From NCBI GenBank assembly GCA_963824545.1, contig CAWGPP010000002.1, forward strand, positions 62,001 through 126,000: DNA of 64,000 bases, read 5' to 3'. This stretch comes from Bog-532 sp963824545. Its GTDB lineage: Bacteria > Actinomycetota > Actinomycetes > Streptosporangiales > Streptosporangiaceae. Below, piece after piece: positions 36,406-44,711 of the stretch (position 1 is its first letter; every line of letters begins with the position of its first letter). The notes beneath the pieces were generated by a model, which saw only the letters and a program-made list of their open reading frames with translations, did no database searches and had not been told where the DNA came from. The position numbers and the translations under genes are program-made.

Positions 36406-38160
36406 ATGAACAGTATTCCCGGGAAGAGGGCGCCGGAACAGCTCCGCAGCCACGGCTGGTTCGGCAGCGAGCGGATGGCGGGCCTGCGGTCCTTCAGCCA
36501 CCGCTCGCGGATGCGCCAGCTCGGCGTCTCGGCCGAGGAGCACCTGGGCAAGCCGATCATCGCGATCCTCAACACGTGGTCGGAGATGAACCCGTGCCAC
36601 ATGCACCTGCGGGAACGGGCCGAGCAGGTCAAGCGCGGCGTGCTGGAGGCGGGCGGCTTCCCGGTGGAGTTCCCGGTCGCGACGCTGTCCGAGACGTTCC
36701 AGAAGCCGACGCCGATGATGTACCGGAACCTGCTCGCCATGGACACCGAGGAACTGCTGCGCTCCTACCCGGCCGACGGCGCGGTGCTGATGGGCGGGTG
36801 CGACAAGACCACCCCGGCGCTGCTCATGGGCGCGGCCAGCGCCCGCCTCCCGGCGATCTACGTGCCCGCCGGGCCGATGCTGCGCGGCCACTACCGGGGG
36901 CAGACCCTCGGCAGCGGCACCGACATGTGGAAGTTCTGGGACGACGCGCGGGCCGGGCTGATCGGCGAGTGCGAGATGGCCGATCTGGAGGGCGGCATCG
37001 CCCGCTCACCTGGCCACTGCATGACCATGGGCACCGCGTCCACGATGACGTCCGCGGCGGAAGCGCTGGGCATGACGCTGCCCGGGGCCGCGTCGATCCC
37101 GGCGGTGGACTCGGCGCACTACCGGATGGCCGCGGCCAGCGGCCAGCGGATCGTGCAGATGGTGTGGGACGATCTGCGGCCCGCCGGCATCCTCACCCGG
37201 GAGGCGTTCGAGGACGCGGCGGCCACGGTGCTGGCCCTGGGCGGGTCGACCAACGCGCTCATCCACCTGATCGCCATGGCCGGGCGGGCCGGGGTCACCC
37301 TGACCCTGGATGACTTTGACGAGATCTCCCGGCGCGTCCCCGTGCTGGCCAACATCCGGCCCAGCGGGGCGTACCTGATGGAGGACTTCTACTACGCGGG
37401 GGGCCTGCGCGCGCTGCTCGGCCAGCTCGCCACCGTGCCCGGGGCGCTGCACCTGAGCCGGCCGACGGTCAGCGGCGGAACGTTCGGCGAGCAGATCACC
37501 GGCGTCCCCGTGTACAACGAGGACGTCATCCGCTCGCCGGGGAACGCGCTGGCCGCCGAGGGCGGGGTGGCCGTGCTGCGCGGCAACCTGGCCCCCGACG
37601 GCGCGGTCATCAAGCACATCGCGGCCGAGCCCGGGCTGCTTAAGCACACCGGCCCGGCCGTGGTGTTCGACAGTTACACCGACATGCAGAAACGAATTAA
37701 CGACCCGTCCCTGAACGTGACGCCGGATTCGGTTCTGGTGCTCCGCAACGCGGGCCCGAAGGGCGGCCCCGGCATGCCGGAGTACGGAATGCTCCCTATA
37801 CCGGACTACCTGCTGGCGCGGGGCGTGCGGGACATGGTGCGGATCTCCGACGCGCGGATGAGCGGGACCAGCTACGGCGCGTGTGTCCTGCACGTCGCGC
37901 CGGAGGCGTTCGTCGGCGGGCCGCTCGCGCTGGTCCGCAGCGGCGACGCGATCACCCTGGACGCCGCCGCCCGCGAACTGCGCCTGGACGTACCCGACCA
38001 GGAGCTGGCCGAGCGGCGGGCGCACTGGCAGGCACCGGAGCCGAAGTTCGAGCGCGGCTACGGCGTCCTGTTCACCGAGCAGATCACCCAGGCCAACGAG
38101 GGCTGTGACTTCGCCTTCCTGGCCCGGCACGCCCACAATCCCGACCCGAACGCGCAGTAG
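36406..38160 (+). CDS. IlvD/Edd family sugar-acid dehydratase (pentonate dehydratase type)
   Basis: A 584-residue iron-sulfur dehydratase. Cluster cysteines are in NPCHMHLRERAEQ, MGGCDKTTPALLMGAAS and SPGHCMTMGTAST. The sequence is nearer L-arabonate/D-xylonate dehydratases than biosynthetic IlvD. It follows the DapA-like gene by 28 bases. Together they dehydrate a pentonate, then its 2-keto-3-deoxy product, as in the Weimberg pathway. Confidence 0.9.
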   Translation: MNSIPGKRAPEQLRSHGWFGSERMAGLRSFSHRSRMRQLGVSAEEHLGKPIIAILNTWSEMNPCHMHLRERAEQVKRGVLEAGGFPVEFPVATLSETFQKPTPMMYRNLLAMDTEELLRSYPADGAVLMGGCDKTTPALLMGAASARLPAIYVPAGPMLRGHYRGQTLGSGTDMWKFWDDARAGLIGECEMADLEGGIARSPGHCMTMGTASTMTSAAEALGMTLPGAASIPAVDSAHYRMAAASGQRIVQMVWDDLRPAGILTREAFEDAAATVLALGGSTNALIHLIAMAGRAGVTLTLDDFDEISRRVPVLANIRPSGAYLMEDFYYAGGLRALLGQLATVPGALHLSRPTVSGGTFGEQITGVPVYNEDVIRSPGNALAAEGGVAVLRGNLAPDGAVIKHIAAEPGLLKHTGPAVVFDSYTDMQKRINDPSLNVTPDSVLVLRNAGPKGGPGMPEYGMLPIPDYLLARGVRDMVRISDARMSGTSYGACVLHVAPEAFVGGPLALVRSGDAITLDAAARELRLDVPDQELAERRAHWQAPEPKFERGYGVLFTEQITQANEGCDFAFLARHAHNPDPNAQ

Positions 38161-38388
38161 GCCGCCCAAACCGGGGGGGGGGTAGGTAAGAGAGAGAGTG
38201 GCATCTTCAACGGATGTCGAGTCGCGTGGAGGTTCGCGGATCATCGCCATGGTCAACTACCCAAGAGGGCTTACCGCGCTGCCACCGCATGCCCTGCGGC
38301 GGGTCCGTGCACACCACAATTGTACCGCGCCGCACCCGGCGCTCCTCCCCGCCCTGAACGGCGGGATTTCCGCGACGGGAGTTATCTG
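38161..38388. other. gene-free spacer within the pentonate cluster, possible transposon end
   Basis: This 228-base spacer interrupts an otherwise tight cluster. It has a G run, ga repeats and, just before the next gene, a hairpin cccgcc-ctgaac-ggcggg (38348-38365) preceded by ctcctc. This resembles the subterminal hairpin left by IS200/IS605-type elements. No transposase sequence is present. Confidence 0.35.
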
Positions 38389-39898
38389 ATGATTCAGGGG
38401 TTCAACCCGCGGACCGGGGAACCGGCCGGCAAGCCGGTCGCGGAGACGGCCGACGCCGACGTCGACGCGGCCGCCGAGGCGGCGGCCGCGGCCCGGTCGG
38501 AGTGGGCCGGCCTCGGCGACGAGGGGCGGGCCCGGGCCCTGGAGGCCGTCGCCGGCGCGCTGGACGCACGCGCCGGTGAGCTGGTCCCGCTGGCGGACGA
38601 GGAGACGGCGCTGGGGGAGACCCGGCTGACCGGGGAGGTGGCCCGGACCACCGGGCAGCTGCGGCTGTTCGCCGGGGTGCTGCGGGACGGCGGCTACGCC
38701 GACGCGGCGGCCAGCCCGGCCGGCGGCGGGATCGCGGAGATCCGGCGGATCAGCCACCCGGTGGGGCCGGTCGCGGTGTTCGCCGCGTCCAACTTCCCTT
38801 TCGCGTTCTCGGTGGCCGGCGGGGACACCGCCTCCGCGCTGGCCGCGGGGTGCCCGGTCGTCGTCAAGGCGCACGAGGGGCACCCCGGGACCTCCGGGCT
38901 GACCGCGCAGATCGATCACCGAGGCCCTGGCCGGCGCGGGTGCCCCGGCCGGGGTGTTCGGCCTGGTGCACGGGTTCGAAGCGGGCATCCGGCTGCTCAC
39001 CCACCCCGCGATCAGCGCGGCCGGGTTCACCGGCTCCACCCGGGGCGGCCTCGAGCTGGCCCGGATCTGCGCCGAGCGTGACGTGCCGATCCCGTTCTAC
39101 GGCGAGCTGGGAGCGGTCAACCCGGTGGTGGTGCTGCCCGGGGCCGCGGCCGCCCGCGGGGCTGAGATCGCGTCCGGCTACGCGGGGTCGCTGACCCTCG
39201 GCGCGGGCCAGTTCTGCACCAACCCCGGCCTGCTGTTCGTGCCCGACGGCGACCTGGCGCTGCCCGCCGCGATCGCCGGCGCGGTGACCGCGTCCAGCGG
39301 CGGCCCGATGCTGTCCGAGCGGATCTACGAGGGGTACGAGGCGGCGCTGGCGGAGATCGAGGCCCATCCCGCGGTGACCGCGGTGGCCGCCGGGACGACC
39401 GGCGAGGGACCGTGGGGCGCGACGCCCCGGCTGTTCCGTACCGGCCTGGCGGAGTTCGCCGCCGACATCGCGGTGCTGGCGAAGGAACGGTTCGGCCCGG
39501 CCGGCCTGATGATCGCCTACCCGTCGCCCGATGACCTGCTGCCGGTGCTGGCCGCCCTCGGCGGTAACCTCGTCGGCTCCGTGCACGGCGACACCGGTTC
39601 CGCGGCCGACATGGCGGCGGCGCGGCGCGTGCTGGCCGTGTTCGAGCGGACCGTCGGCCGGATCGTCTGGAACGGCTGGCCCACCGGGGTGGCGGTGAAC
39701 GCGGCGCAGCAGCACGGCGGCCCATGGCCCGCCACGACCGTGCCGGCCTCCACCTCGGTCGGGTCCGCGGCGATCCGGCGCTGGCTGGTGCCGGTCGCCT
39801 ACCAGGGCCTCCCGGCCGGGCTCTTGCCGCCGGGCCTGGCCGGGCCGGCCGGGCCGGCGAGCAGGCCAGCTGACGGCACACCGGCGCGGAGGTCAGCG
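38389..39898 (+). pseudogene. alpha-ketoglutarate semialdehyde dehydrogenase, frameshifted and without its stop
   Basis: Two overlapping frames together make one NADP-type aldehyde dehydrogenase. The first (38389 to about 38912) ends at SGLTAQI; the second resumes at ITEALAGAGAPAGVFGLVHG. A tandem GATC duplication (38910-38917) causes the shift. The rest is conserved (GFTGSTRGGLELARIC, GELGAVNPVVVLP, catalytic Cys in GAGQFCTNPG). A stop after the usual C-terminus (RRWLVPVAYQGLPAGLLPP) is also missing; the frame runs on through a Gly/Ala/Pro linker into the next gene. The reaction would be the last step of the pentonate pathway, semialdehyde to alpha-ketoglutarate. Confidence 0.8.
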
Positions 39899-41050
39899 AT
39901 GACGGTTGCGGCGTACCTATATCCGTGGGACGTGGACGGGGACCCCGCCGCGCCGGACCGGATCGCCGGCCTCGGCGTCACCGAGGTATCGCTGGCCGCC
40001 GCCTACCACGCCGTCCGCGCGGTCACCCCGTTCCATCCGGGCCATCGCGTGGTCACCCGGGACGCGGCGGTGTACTACCGGCCCGATCCGGACCGGTGGC
40101 GCGGCGCCCGGCTGCGCCCTGCCGACCCGGGCGACGGCGCCGCGGGCTCGTTCGAACGCGCCGCGGCTGCGCTGTACGCGGCCGGGCTGAGCGTGAACGC
40201 CTGGGTCGTCGTCGCGCACAACGGGCGGCTCGGCGCGGCGCACCCGGAGTGCGCCGTGCGCAACGCCTACGGGGATCCCTACCCGTGGGCGCTGTGCATC
40301 GGCTCGCCGGACGTGGCCGGGTACGCGGCTACGCTGTCCGCCGAGGTCGCCGCGCTGGATGGCGTCGCGGGCATCGAACTGGAGGCGTGCGGCTGGTACG
40401 GCTACGACCACGGCAGCGCGCACGACAAGGCCGGCGGCCTGCCGGCGGGCGCGCCCGGATGGCTGCTGGACATCTGCTTCTGCGCGGCGTGCACCGGGGC
40501 ACTGCAGGACGCCGGCCTTGATCCCGGCGAGCTGGCCCGGCAGGTCCGGGCCGCCCTCGACGCCGCCTACCAGGGGGGCGGCCTGGCGGGGCTGGGCGCA
40601 CTGGCCGGTCCGTTCGCCGCGGTCCGCGCCGCCACGGCCGGGGCATTCCTGCGCCACGTCCTGGCCGCCGCGCGGGATGCCGCGCCGGGCCGGGACCTCT
40701 GGGTGCATTCCCATCCGGACGCCGGGCAGGCCGGCGCCAACCCCGGATACGACCCCGGCGTGCTGCTGGCGTCAGACGGCGCGGACGGCATCATCCTGGC
40801 CTGTCCCGGCCCGGCGGATACGTCCGCCGCGCTGGTGCGGCGAACGGCGCGGGCCGCCCCGGCCGGCCGCCGGATCGCGGGGACGTTCCCCGCCGTCGCC
40901 GCGCTGGGGGCCGACGTCAGCGAGCTGCCGGGCAAGGCCGGGGCGGTGCTCGCGGCGGGCGCGACCGATCTGCGGCTCTACCACGCGGGGCTGGCGTCCG
41001 GCGCCGACCACGCCGCCATGCGGTCGGTGGCGAAGGTCTCGGTAGGGTGA
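39899..41050 (+). CDS. uncharacterised protein linked to the pentonate cluster
   Basis: A 383-residue protein from ATG 39899, which has an excellent ggaggt site 7 bases upstream; the preceding dehydrogenase frame reads into it. It begins VAAYLYPWDVDGDP. It has many Trp/Tyr/His residues, LEACGWYGYDHGSAHDKAGG in the middle and a Cys pair in ICFCAACTGAL. The pattern suggests a TIM-barrel, perhaps glycoside-hydrolase-like, but no catalytic motif is clear. Its place suggests a role in sugar or sugar-acid use. Confidence 0.7.
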   Translation: MTVAAYLYPWDVDGDPAAPDRIAGLGVTEVSLAAAYHAVRAVTPFHPGHRVVTRDAAVYYRPDPDRWRGARLRPADPGDGAAGSFERAAAALYAAGLSVNAWVVVAHNGRLGAAHPECAVRNAYGDPYPWALCIGSPDVAGYAATLSAEVAALDGVAGIELEACGWYGYDHGSAHDKAGGLPAGAPGWLLDICFCAACTGALQDAGLDPGELARQVRAALDAAYQGGGLAGLGALAGPFAAVRAATAGAFLRHVLAAARDAAPGRDLWVHSHPDAGQAGANPGYDPGVLLASDGADGIILACPGPADTSAALVRRTARAAPAGRRIAGTFPAVAALGADVSELPGKAGAVLAAGATDLRLYHAGLASGADHAAMRSVAKVSVG

Positions 41051-41517
41051 TCCACGTGAGCCCTCAGATCGCGACCAACACCCCCGTCAGCCGGGACAAG
41101 CTGCTCGACTTCATCCGGCCCCGCCACCAGGCGATCATCATCACCCAGCGGGCCGGCGGCCGCCCGCAGGCCTCCCCCGTGACGTGCGGGGTCGACGGCG
41201 ACGGCCGGATCGTGGTCTCGACCTACCCCGAACGCGCCAAGACCCGCAATGCCCGGCGAAACCCGCAGGTCAGCGTCCTGATGCTGTCCGATGACTTCGG
41301 CGGCGCCTGGGTGCAGGTCGACGGGGACGCCGAGGTGATCGACATGCCCGAGGCCGCCGACGCCCTCGTCGACTACTACCGCGCCATCGCCGGGGAACAT
41401 CCCGACTGGGACGAGTACCGGCAGGCCATGACCCGCCAGGGCAAGTCGCTGCTCCGCATCACGCCCCGCGCGTGGGGCCCGGTGGCCACCGGCGGATTTC
41501 CCGCCCGCCTCGCCTGA
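41047..41517 (+). CDS. PPOX class F420-dependent oxidoreductase
   Basis: A 156-residue split-barrel protein of the pyridoxamine-oxidase-like, F420-type family. Typical segments are FIRPRHQAIIITQRAGGRPQ, followed by VVSTYPERAKTRNARRNPQ and VQVDGDAEVIDMPEAA. GTG 41047 overlaps the preceding stop by 4 bases (GTGA); GTG 41056 is an alternative. Family members reduce diverse substrates with reduced F420. The link to the preceding genes may be only co-transcription. Confidence 0.88.
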   Translation: MIHVSPQIATNTPVSRDKLLDFIRPRHQAIIITQRAGGRPQASPVTCGVDGDGRIVVSTYPERAKTRNARRNPQVSVLMLSDDFGGAWVQVDGDAEVIDMPEAADALVDYYRAIAGEHPDWDEYRQAMTRQGKSLLRITPRAWGPVATGGFPARLA

Positions 41518-41537
41518 GCGGGTGCCCATAAACGAAA

Positions 41538-41586
41538 CCGGCCCGGTCACCGGATCCTGGGTGCAGGATCGCGGTGGCCCGGGCCG
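41538..41586. terminator. imperfect hairpin terminator between convergent genes
   Basis: A long GC-rich inverted repeat (left arm starts ccggcccggtcaccg, right arm ends ggtggcccgggccgg) lies between the F420-type gene and the first WxL-like gene. It resembles the terminators of the paralogous WxL-like genes. Confidence 0.55.
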
Positions 41587-41612
41587 GCCGGTGGGTAGCG
41601 CGCGGTCGGTGG

Positions 41613-42308
41613 TTACGGGGCGGAGGTGAGCTGCCAGGTGATGGTGGAGGTGTACGTGCCGGCGTAGGCGTTGGCCGGGACATTGAGCCACCAGCCGGTC
41701 GGGTTGTTGTAACCGACCAGGATCGTCCCCATGCCGCTGTTGGCGGAGGTGTCGAAGATCTTGACCGGGGTGGGCGAGGAGGCCGCGGTGGTGACGGCCA
41801 CCGGGTAGGTCGTGGTGTTGGTGGGCGCCGTGCAGGTGCCGGTCCCGCAGGTCCCGTCGGGTGCGGTGGTGGAAGTGACGCTGCCGACGCTGCCGGTGAA
41901 GACCAGGGTTCCGGTGTTGGCGAGGGTCTTGGTGCCGGCGGTGAAGGTGGTGGCCGCGACGTTCACGTTCCAGCCCACGCCGCTGCCGGTGGCGTCGTTG
42001 ACGGTGAAGTACGTGTGCGCGGGTGTGGTGTCGATGAGCTTGCTGTCCAGGCCGTTCATGGTGACCCCCCAGCCCAGCGCGGTGGGCTCGGTGGCCATCG
42101 ACAGGGTGCCGGCGCTGACCGTGGCGGTGCCGGTCATCGCGCAGGAGGTGCCGGCGGCCAGCGAGGTGCCGGTACAGCCGGTCGTGGCGTTCGCCGCGGC
42201 GGCGGGCAGCAGGACGCTGGCGCCCAGGCCGCCGGCCAGCAGGGCGGCGGTGCCGGCGATGGCGGCGGTGCGGGTCTTGGCCCGGCCGAGCAGGTGACGT
42301 GCGTTCAT
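41613..42308 (-). CDS. WxL-like secreted surface protein (copy 1)
   Basis: A 231-residue secreted protein with a Sec signal (RTAAIAGTAALLAGGLG to about residue 42, cleavage near ANA). The beta-rich body repeats Thr/Gly/Ala. It has GWNVNVAATTF in the middle and ends WWLNVPANAYAGTYTSTITW then QLTSAP. This matches the two-part WxL signature of Gram-positive surface proteins that bind peptidoglycan non-covalently. It is one of two near-identical copies. The ATG has a gggggaaa site. It should be part of a surface complex with the DUF916-like protein at 45.5 kb. Confidence 0.75.
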   Translation of the reverse strand: MNARHLLGRAKTRTAAIAGTAALLAGGLGASVLLPAAAANATTGCTGTSLAAGTSCAMTGTATVSAGTLSMATEPTALGWGVTMNGLDSKLIDTTPAHTYFTVNDATGSGVGWNVNVAATTFTAGTKTLANTGTLVFTGSVGSVTSTTAPDGTCGTGTCTAPTNTTTYPVAVTTAASSPTPVKIFDTSANSGMGTILVGYNNPTGWWLNVPANAYAGTYTSTITWQLTSAP

Positions 42309-42440
42309 GGTTTCCCCCGAGGAAAGTGTGTGCGGTGGAGTCGCCGGGCCTTGTGCTGTGCGGCCCCGGTCCGTGCTGTCCCTCTTATGAAAGAGGGGGA
42401 CGGTGGTGTTTCCGCTTGCCGTCCGGTAGCAAGGCAGTTG
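42309..42440 (-). promoter_or_regulatory. conserved upstream leader of WxL-like copy 1
   Basis: About 130 bases upstream of copy 1 are nearly identical to the region upstream of copy 2 (44337-44465). They include the gggggaaa site, a ctctt-atga-aagag hairpin and a cttgc-gcaag hairpin. The conservation reflects a duplication that took the promoter with the gene. From 42441 to the AT-rich gene at 42705 I see no gene. Confidence 0.65.
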
Positions 42441-42704
42441 CCGCCCATCTGCCTGCAACTGGGTTATGCCGCTCCGGTAAAGCGTGTTCTGTACGTGCCC
42501 AATACGGACCCAAGTTAGCTCCACTATGCCGCATCGAACCATGTCAGGGCCGGGTAGGTCTGTTCACTGCTCGTGAAGCATTCGCCTTAGTGGGTGATAG
42601 CCTCTCCATGCTTCGAGGCCGGACACGTTGTGATCTTCCTAAACAGTTTCGGTGATGTGGGGAAGGCCTCGTTCCAAGATGCTGGCGCCAGTACACTTAT
42701 CCCC

Positions 42705-43388
42705 ATGCGGCTGACTAAGGTCGAGAGAAATGTAGTCTACAACGCCATTAAGGAAAGTGCCCTGGACCTTTTCGAATGCACGATTGAAGTGAACGGAACC
42801 CGCTGGATAAGCGTCCTTCACTCGTCTGGCTCAGTATTTACGATATATAATAAAGGGTCCTTCTATTCGGCTTACCGGACCGTCATGGATAACGGTGAAG
42901 AGTTCTCCGCCGGCGCGGATCCGGAGGGAGTGCAGGAAGTTTCCCAGTATATTGGCAGGATCGGGGTTTGGGCACAAGACGTTAGGGAATTTATCGAAAC
43001 GCCTGACCTCTGGGCAGAAATGGCAAACAACCGAGAGTTTGTTGTTGAAATACAAGAGACTGATACGAGCAACACGCCGTTCACTAAGGATGAGCAGAGC
43101 AAGATCGAAGCTCAGTTGCGCGAGACCGCAAAGCAACTGAAGGAGCAATTCAAGCTAACTAATGAACAGATGGAGCGAATCGAAGAATGGCGTGACGAGG
43201 TGGTCGAAGCCAGCGCACGAATGGGCCGGAAAGACTGGTTTATCTATCTTCTCGGAACTGTCACTGCCCTGACAATTTCCGCAACAGTTCCGGCAGGCGT
43301 TGGAGAGCACATCCTCACAATGGTCATTCATACTCTCGGTCATCTGTTCACCGGTGGAAATGAACCTCCTCAGATTCCGCCGCGATAA
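42705..43388 (+). CDS. AT-richer hypothetical protein with coiled coil and C-terminal membrane segments
   Basis: A 227-residue protein starting MRLTKVERNVVYNAIKES. Its codon use and base content (roughly half GC) are unlike every neighbour, so it is likely foreign. The N-terminal 110 residues are a mixed alpha/beta domain, followed by a charged coiled coil (SKIEAQLRETAKQLKEQFKL). One or two hydrophobic helices (WFIYLLGTVTALTISATVPA and beyond) end the protein. A soluble sensing domain tied to a membrane anchor recalls small phage-defence or toxin-like proteins, but no family is recognised. It lies between the two duplicated WxL-like genes, on the opposite strand. Confidence 0.7.
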   Translation: MRLTKVERNVVYNAIKESALDLFECTIEVNGTRWISVLHSSGSVFTIYNKGSFYSAYRTVMDNGEEFSAGADPEGVQEVSQYIGRIGVWAQDVREFIETPDLWAEMANNREFVVEIQETDTSNTPFTKDEQSKIEAQLRETAKQLKEQFKLTNEQMERIEEWRDEVVEASARMGRKDWFIYLLGTVTALTISATVPAGVGEHILTMVIHTLGHLFTGGNEPPQIPPR

Positions 43389-43583
43389 TTGGAGTAAGAA
43401 AAGTCTTCATGAGCTTTCACTGAGACTTCTGGTTGGTCGTCGGGACCGCAGCACCTGATGGCTTGCGGAGGAGATGTAGTGCGCGGCGAGAGGAGCGCGG
43501 GATGACGGCGTAGCCGGTCATGCCGCGCGGCGTTGCGGTCGCAGATCGGCGGTTGCCGCGCAGCGGGCCGTGCAGGACGAGGT

Positions 43584-43619
43584 CGGCCCGGGCCACGGGG
43601 AGATCCGTGGTCCGGGCCG
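43584..43619. terminator. strong hairpin terminator of WxL-like copy 2
   Basis: A 15-bp stem (cggcccgggccacgg / ccgtggtccgggccg, one wobble) with loop ggagat, just downstream of copy 2. It may also end transcription of the foreign gene on the other strand. The same hairpin recurs at 44500-44535. Confidence 0.75.
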
Positions 43620-43643
43620 GCTGTGGGGGGTGCGGGATGGTGG

Positions 43644-44336
43644 TTAGGGGGCGGAGGTCAGCTGCCAGGTGATCGTGGAGGTGTAGGTGCCGGCGTAGGC
43701 GTTGGCGGGCACGTTGAGCCACCAGCCGGTGGGGTTGTTGTAGCCGATGGTGATGTCGCCCATGCCGGTGTTGGCCGAGGTGTCGTAGATCTTGTACGCG
43801 GCGGGCGAGGAGGCCGCGGTGGTGACGGCCACCGGGTAGGCCGTGGTGTTGGTCGGCACCGTGCAGGTACCGGTGGCGCAGACCGCGTCGGGCGCGGTGG
43901 TGACGGTCTGGTTGGTAGTGCTGCCGGTCAGGGACAGGGTTCCGGTGTTGGCCAGGGTCTTGGTGCCGGTGGTGAAGGTGGTGGCCGAGACCGTGATGTT
44001 CCAGCCCGCGCCGCTGCCGGTGTTGTCGTTGACCTGGAGCGACGTGTGCCCCGGCACAGTGTCGACGAGCTTGCTGTCCAGGCCGTTCATGGTGACCGAC
44101 CAGCCCAGCGCGGAGGGCATTGAGGCCATGGCCAGGGTGCCGGCGGTGACGGTGGCGGTGCCGGTGAGGGTGCAGGACGTGCCGGCGGCCAGCGAGGTGC
44201 CGGTGCAGGCGGCGGCGTCGGCGGCGCCGGCGGGCAGCAGGATGCTGGCGCCCAGGCCGCCGGCCAGCAGCGCGGCCGTCCCGGCCAGGGCTGCGGTGCG
44301 GGTCTTGGCCCGGCCGAGCAGGTCACGTGCGTTCAT
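43644..44336 (-). CDS. WxL-like secreted surface protein (copy 2)
   Basis: A 230-residue paralogue of copy 1. It has the same signal peptide (RTAALAGTAALLAGGLGASI), GWNITVSATTF and the distal motif TYTSTITWQLTSAP. The start is ATG 44336 behind gggggaaa. The leader and terminator are shared with copy 1 or its remnant, so the pair arose by recent duplication of a whole transcription unit. Confidence 0.75.
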   Translation of the reverse strand: MNARDLLGRAKTRTAALAGTAALLAGGLGASILLPAGAADAAACTGTSLAAGTSCTLTGTATVTAGTLAMASMPSALGWSVTMNGLDSKLVDTVPGHTSLQVNDNTGSGAGWNITVSATTFTTGTKTLANTGTLSLTGSTTNQTVTTAPDAVCATGTCTVPTNTTAYPVAVTTAASSPAAYKIYDTSANTGMGDITIGYNNPTGWWLNVPANAYAGTYTSTITWQLTSAP

Positions 44337-44465
44337 GGTTTCCCCCGAGGAAAGTGTGTGCGGTGGAGTCGCGCCGGGCCTTGTGCTGTGCGGCCCCGGT
44401 CCGTGCTGTCTCTCTTATGAAAGAGAGCGGCGGTGGTGTTTCCGCTTGCCGTGCGGTTGCAAGGC
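44337..44465 (-). promoter_or_regulatory. conserved upstream leader of WxL-like copy 2
   Basis: This stretch is the near-identical counterpart of the leader of copy 1, with compensating changes in the ctctt/aagag hairpin (ctctc-ttatgaaa-gagag type). The change in both arms suggests the hairpin is kept. Confidence 0.6.
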
Positions 44466-44489
44466 GGTTGCCGCAAACAGCAGCCGTAC

Positions 44490-44600
44490 AGGACGAAGCC
44501 GGCCCGGGCCACGGGGAGATCCGTGGTCCGGGCCGGCTGTGGGGGGTGCGGGGTCGTGGTCAGCGGGCGGAAGTGAGCCGCCGCGCGCGGGCGGTGCAGG
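44490..44600 (-). pseudogene. 3' remnant of a further WxL-like gene with its terminator
   Basis: The terminator hairpin (44500-44535) and following ctgtggggggtgcggg are the same as downstream of copy 2. They are followed by an antisense stop codon and codons for LTSA, the last residues of the WxL-like proteins. Everything upstream of that in the gene is gone. The remnant shows that the array once held another copy. Confidence 0.7.
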
Positions 44601-44654
44601 ACGATGGGTTACCGCGCCCGATAACGCCCTGACGGGGCACGGCACGGCACGGCC

Positions 44655-44674
44655 CCGGCCAGCGTGCTGGCCGG
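44655..44674 (-). terminator. hairpin terminator of WxL-like gene 3
   Basis: An 8-bp perfect stem (ccggccag / ctggccgg) with a 4-base loop, about 38 bases downstream of the stop of the third WxL-like gene. Confidence 0.55.
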
Positions 44675-44711
44675 CCCCGGAGTAACGGCCCCGGAATAAC
44701 GGCGCCGCGGG

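Noticed and set aside
42309..42440. Known riboswitch class in the WxL leaders
   Set aside because: No hallmark sequence of a known riboswitch, such as the c-di-AMP class, could be matched; only conserved small hairpins are seen.
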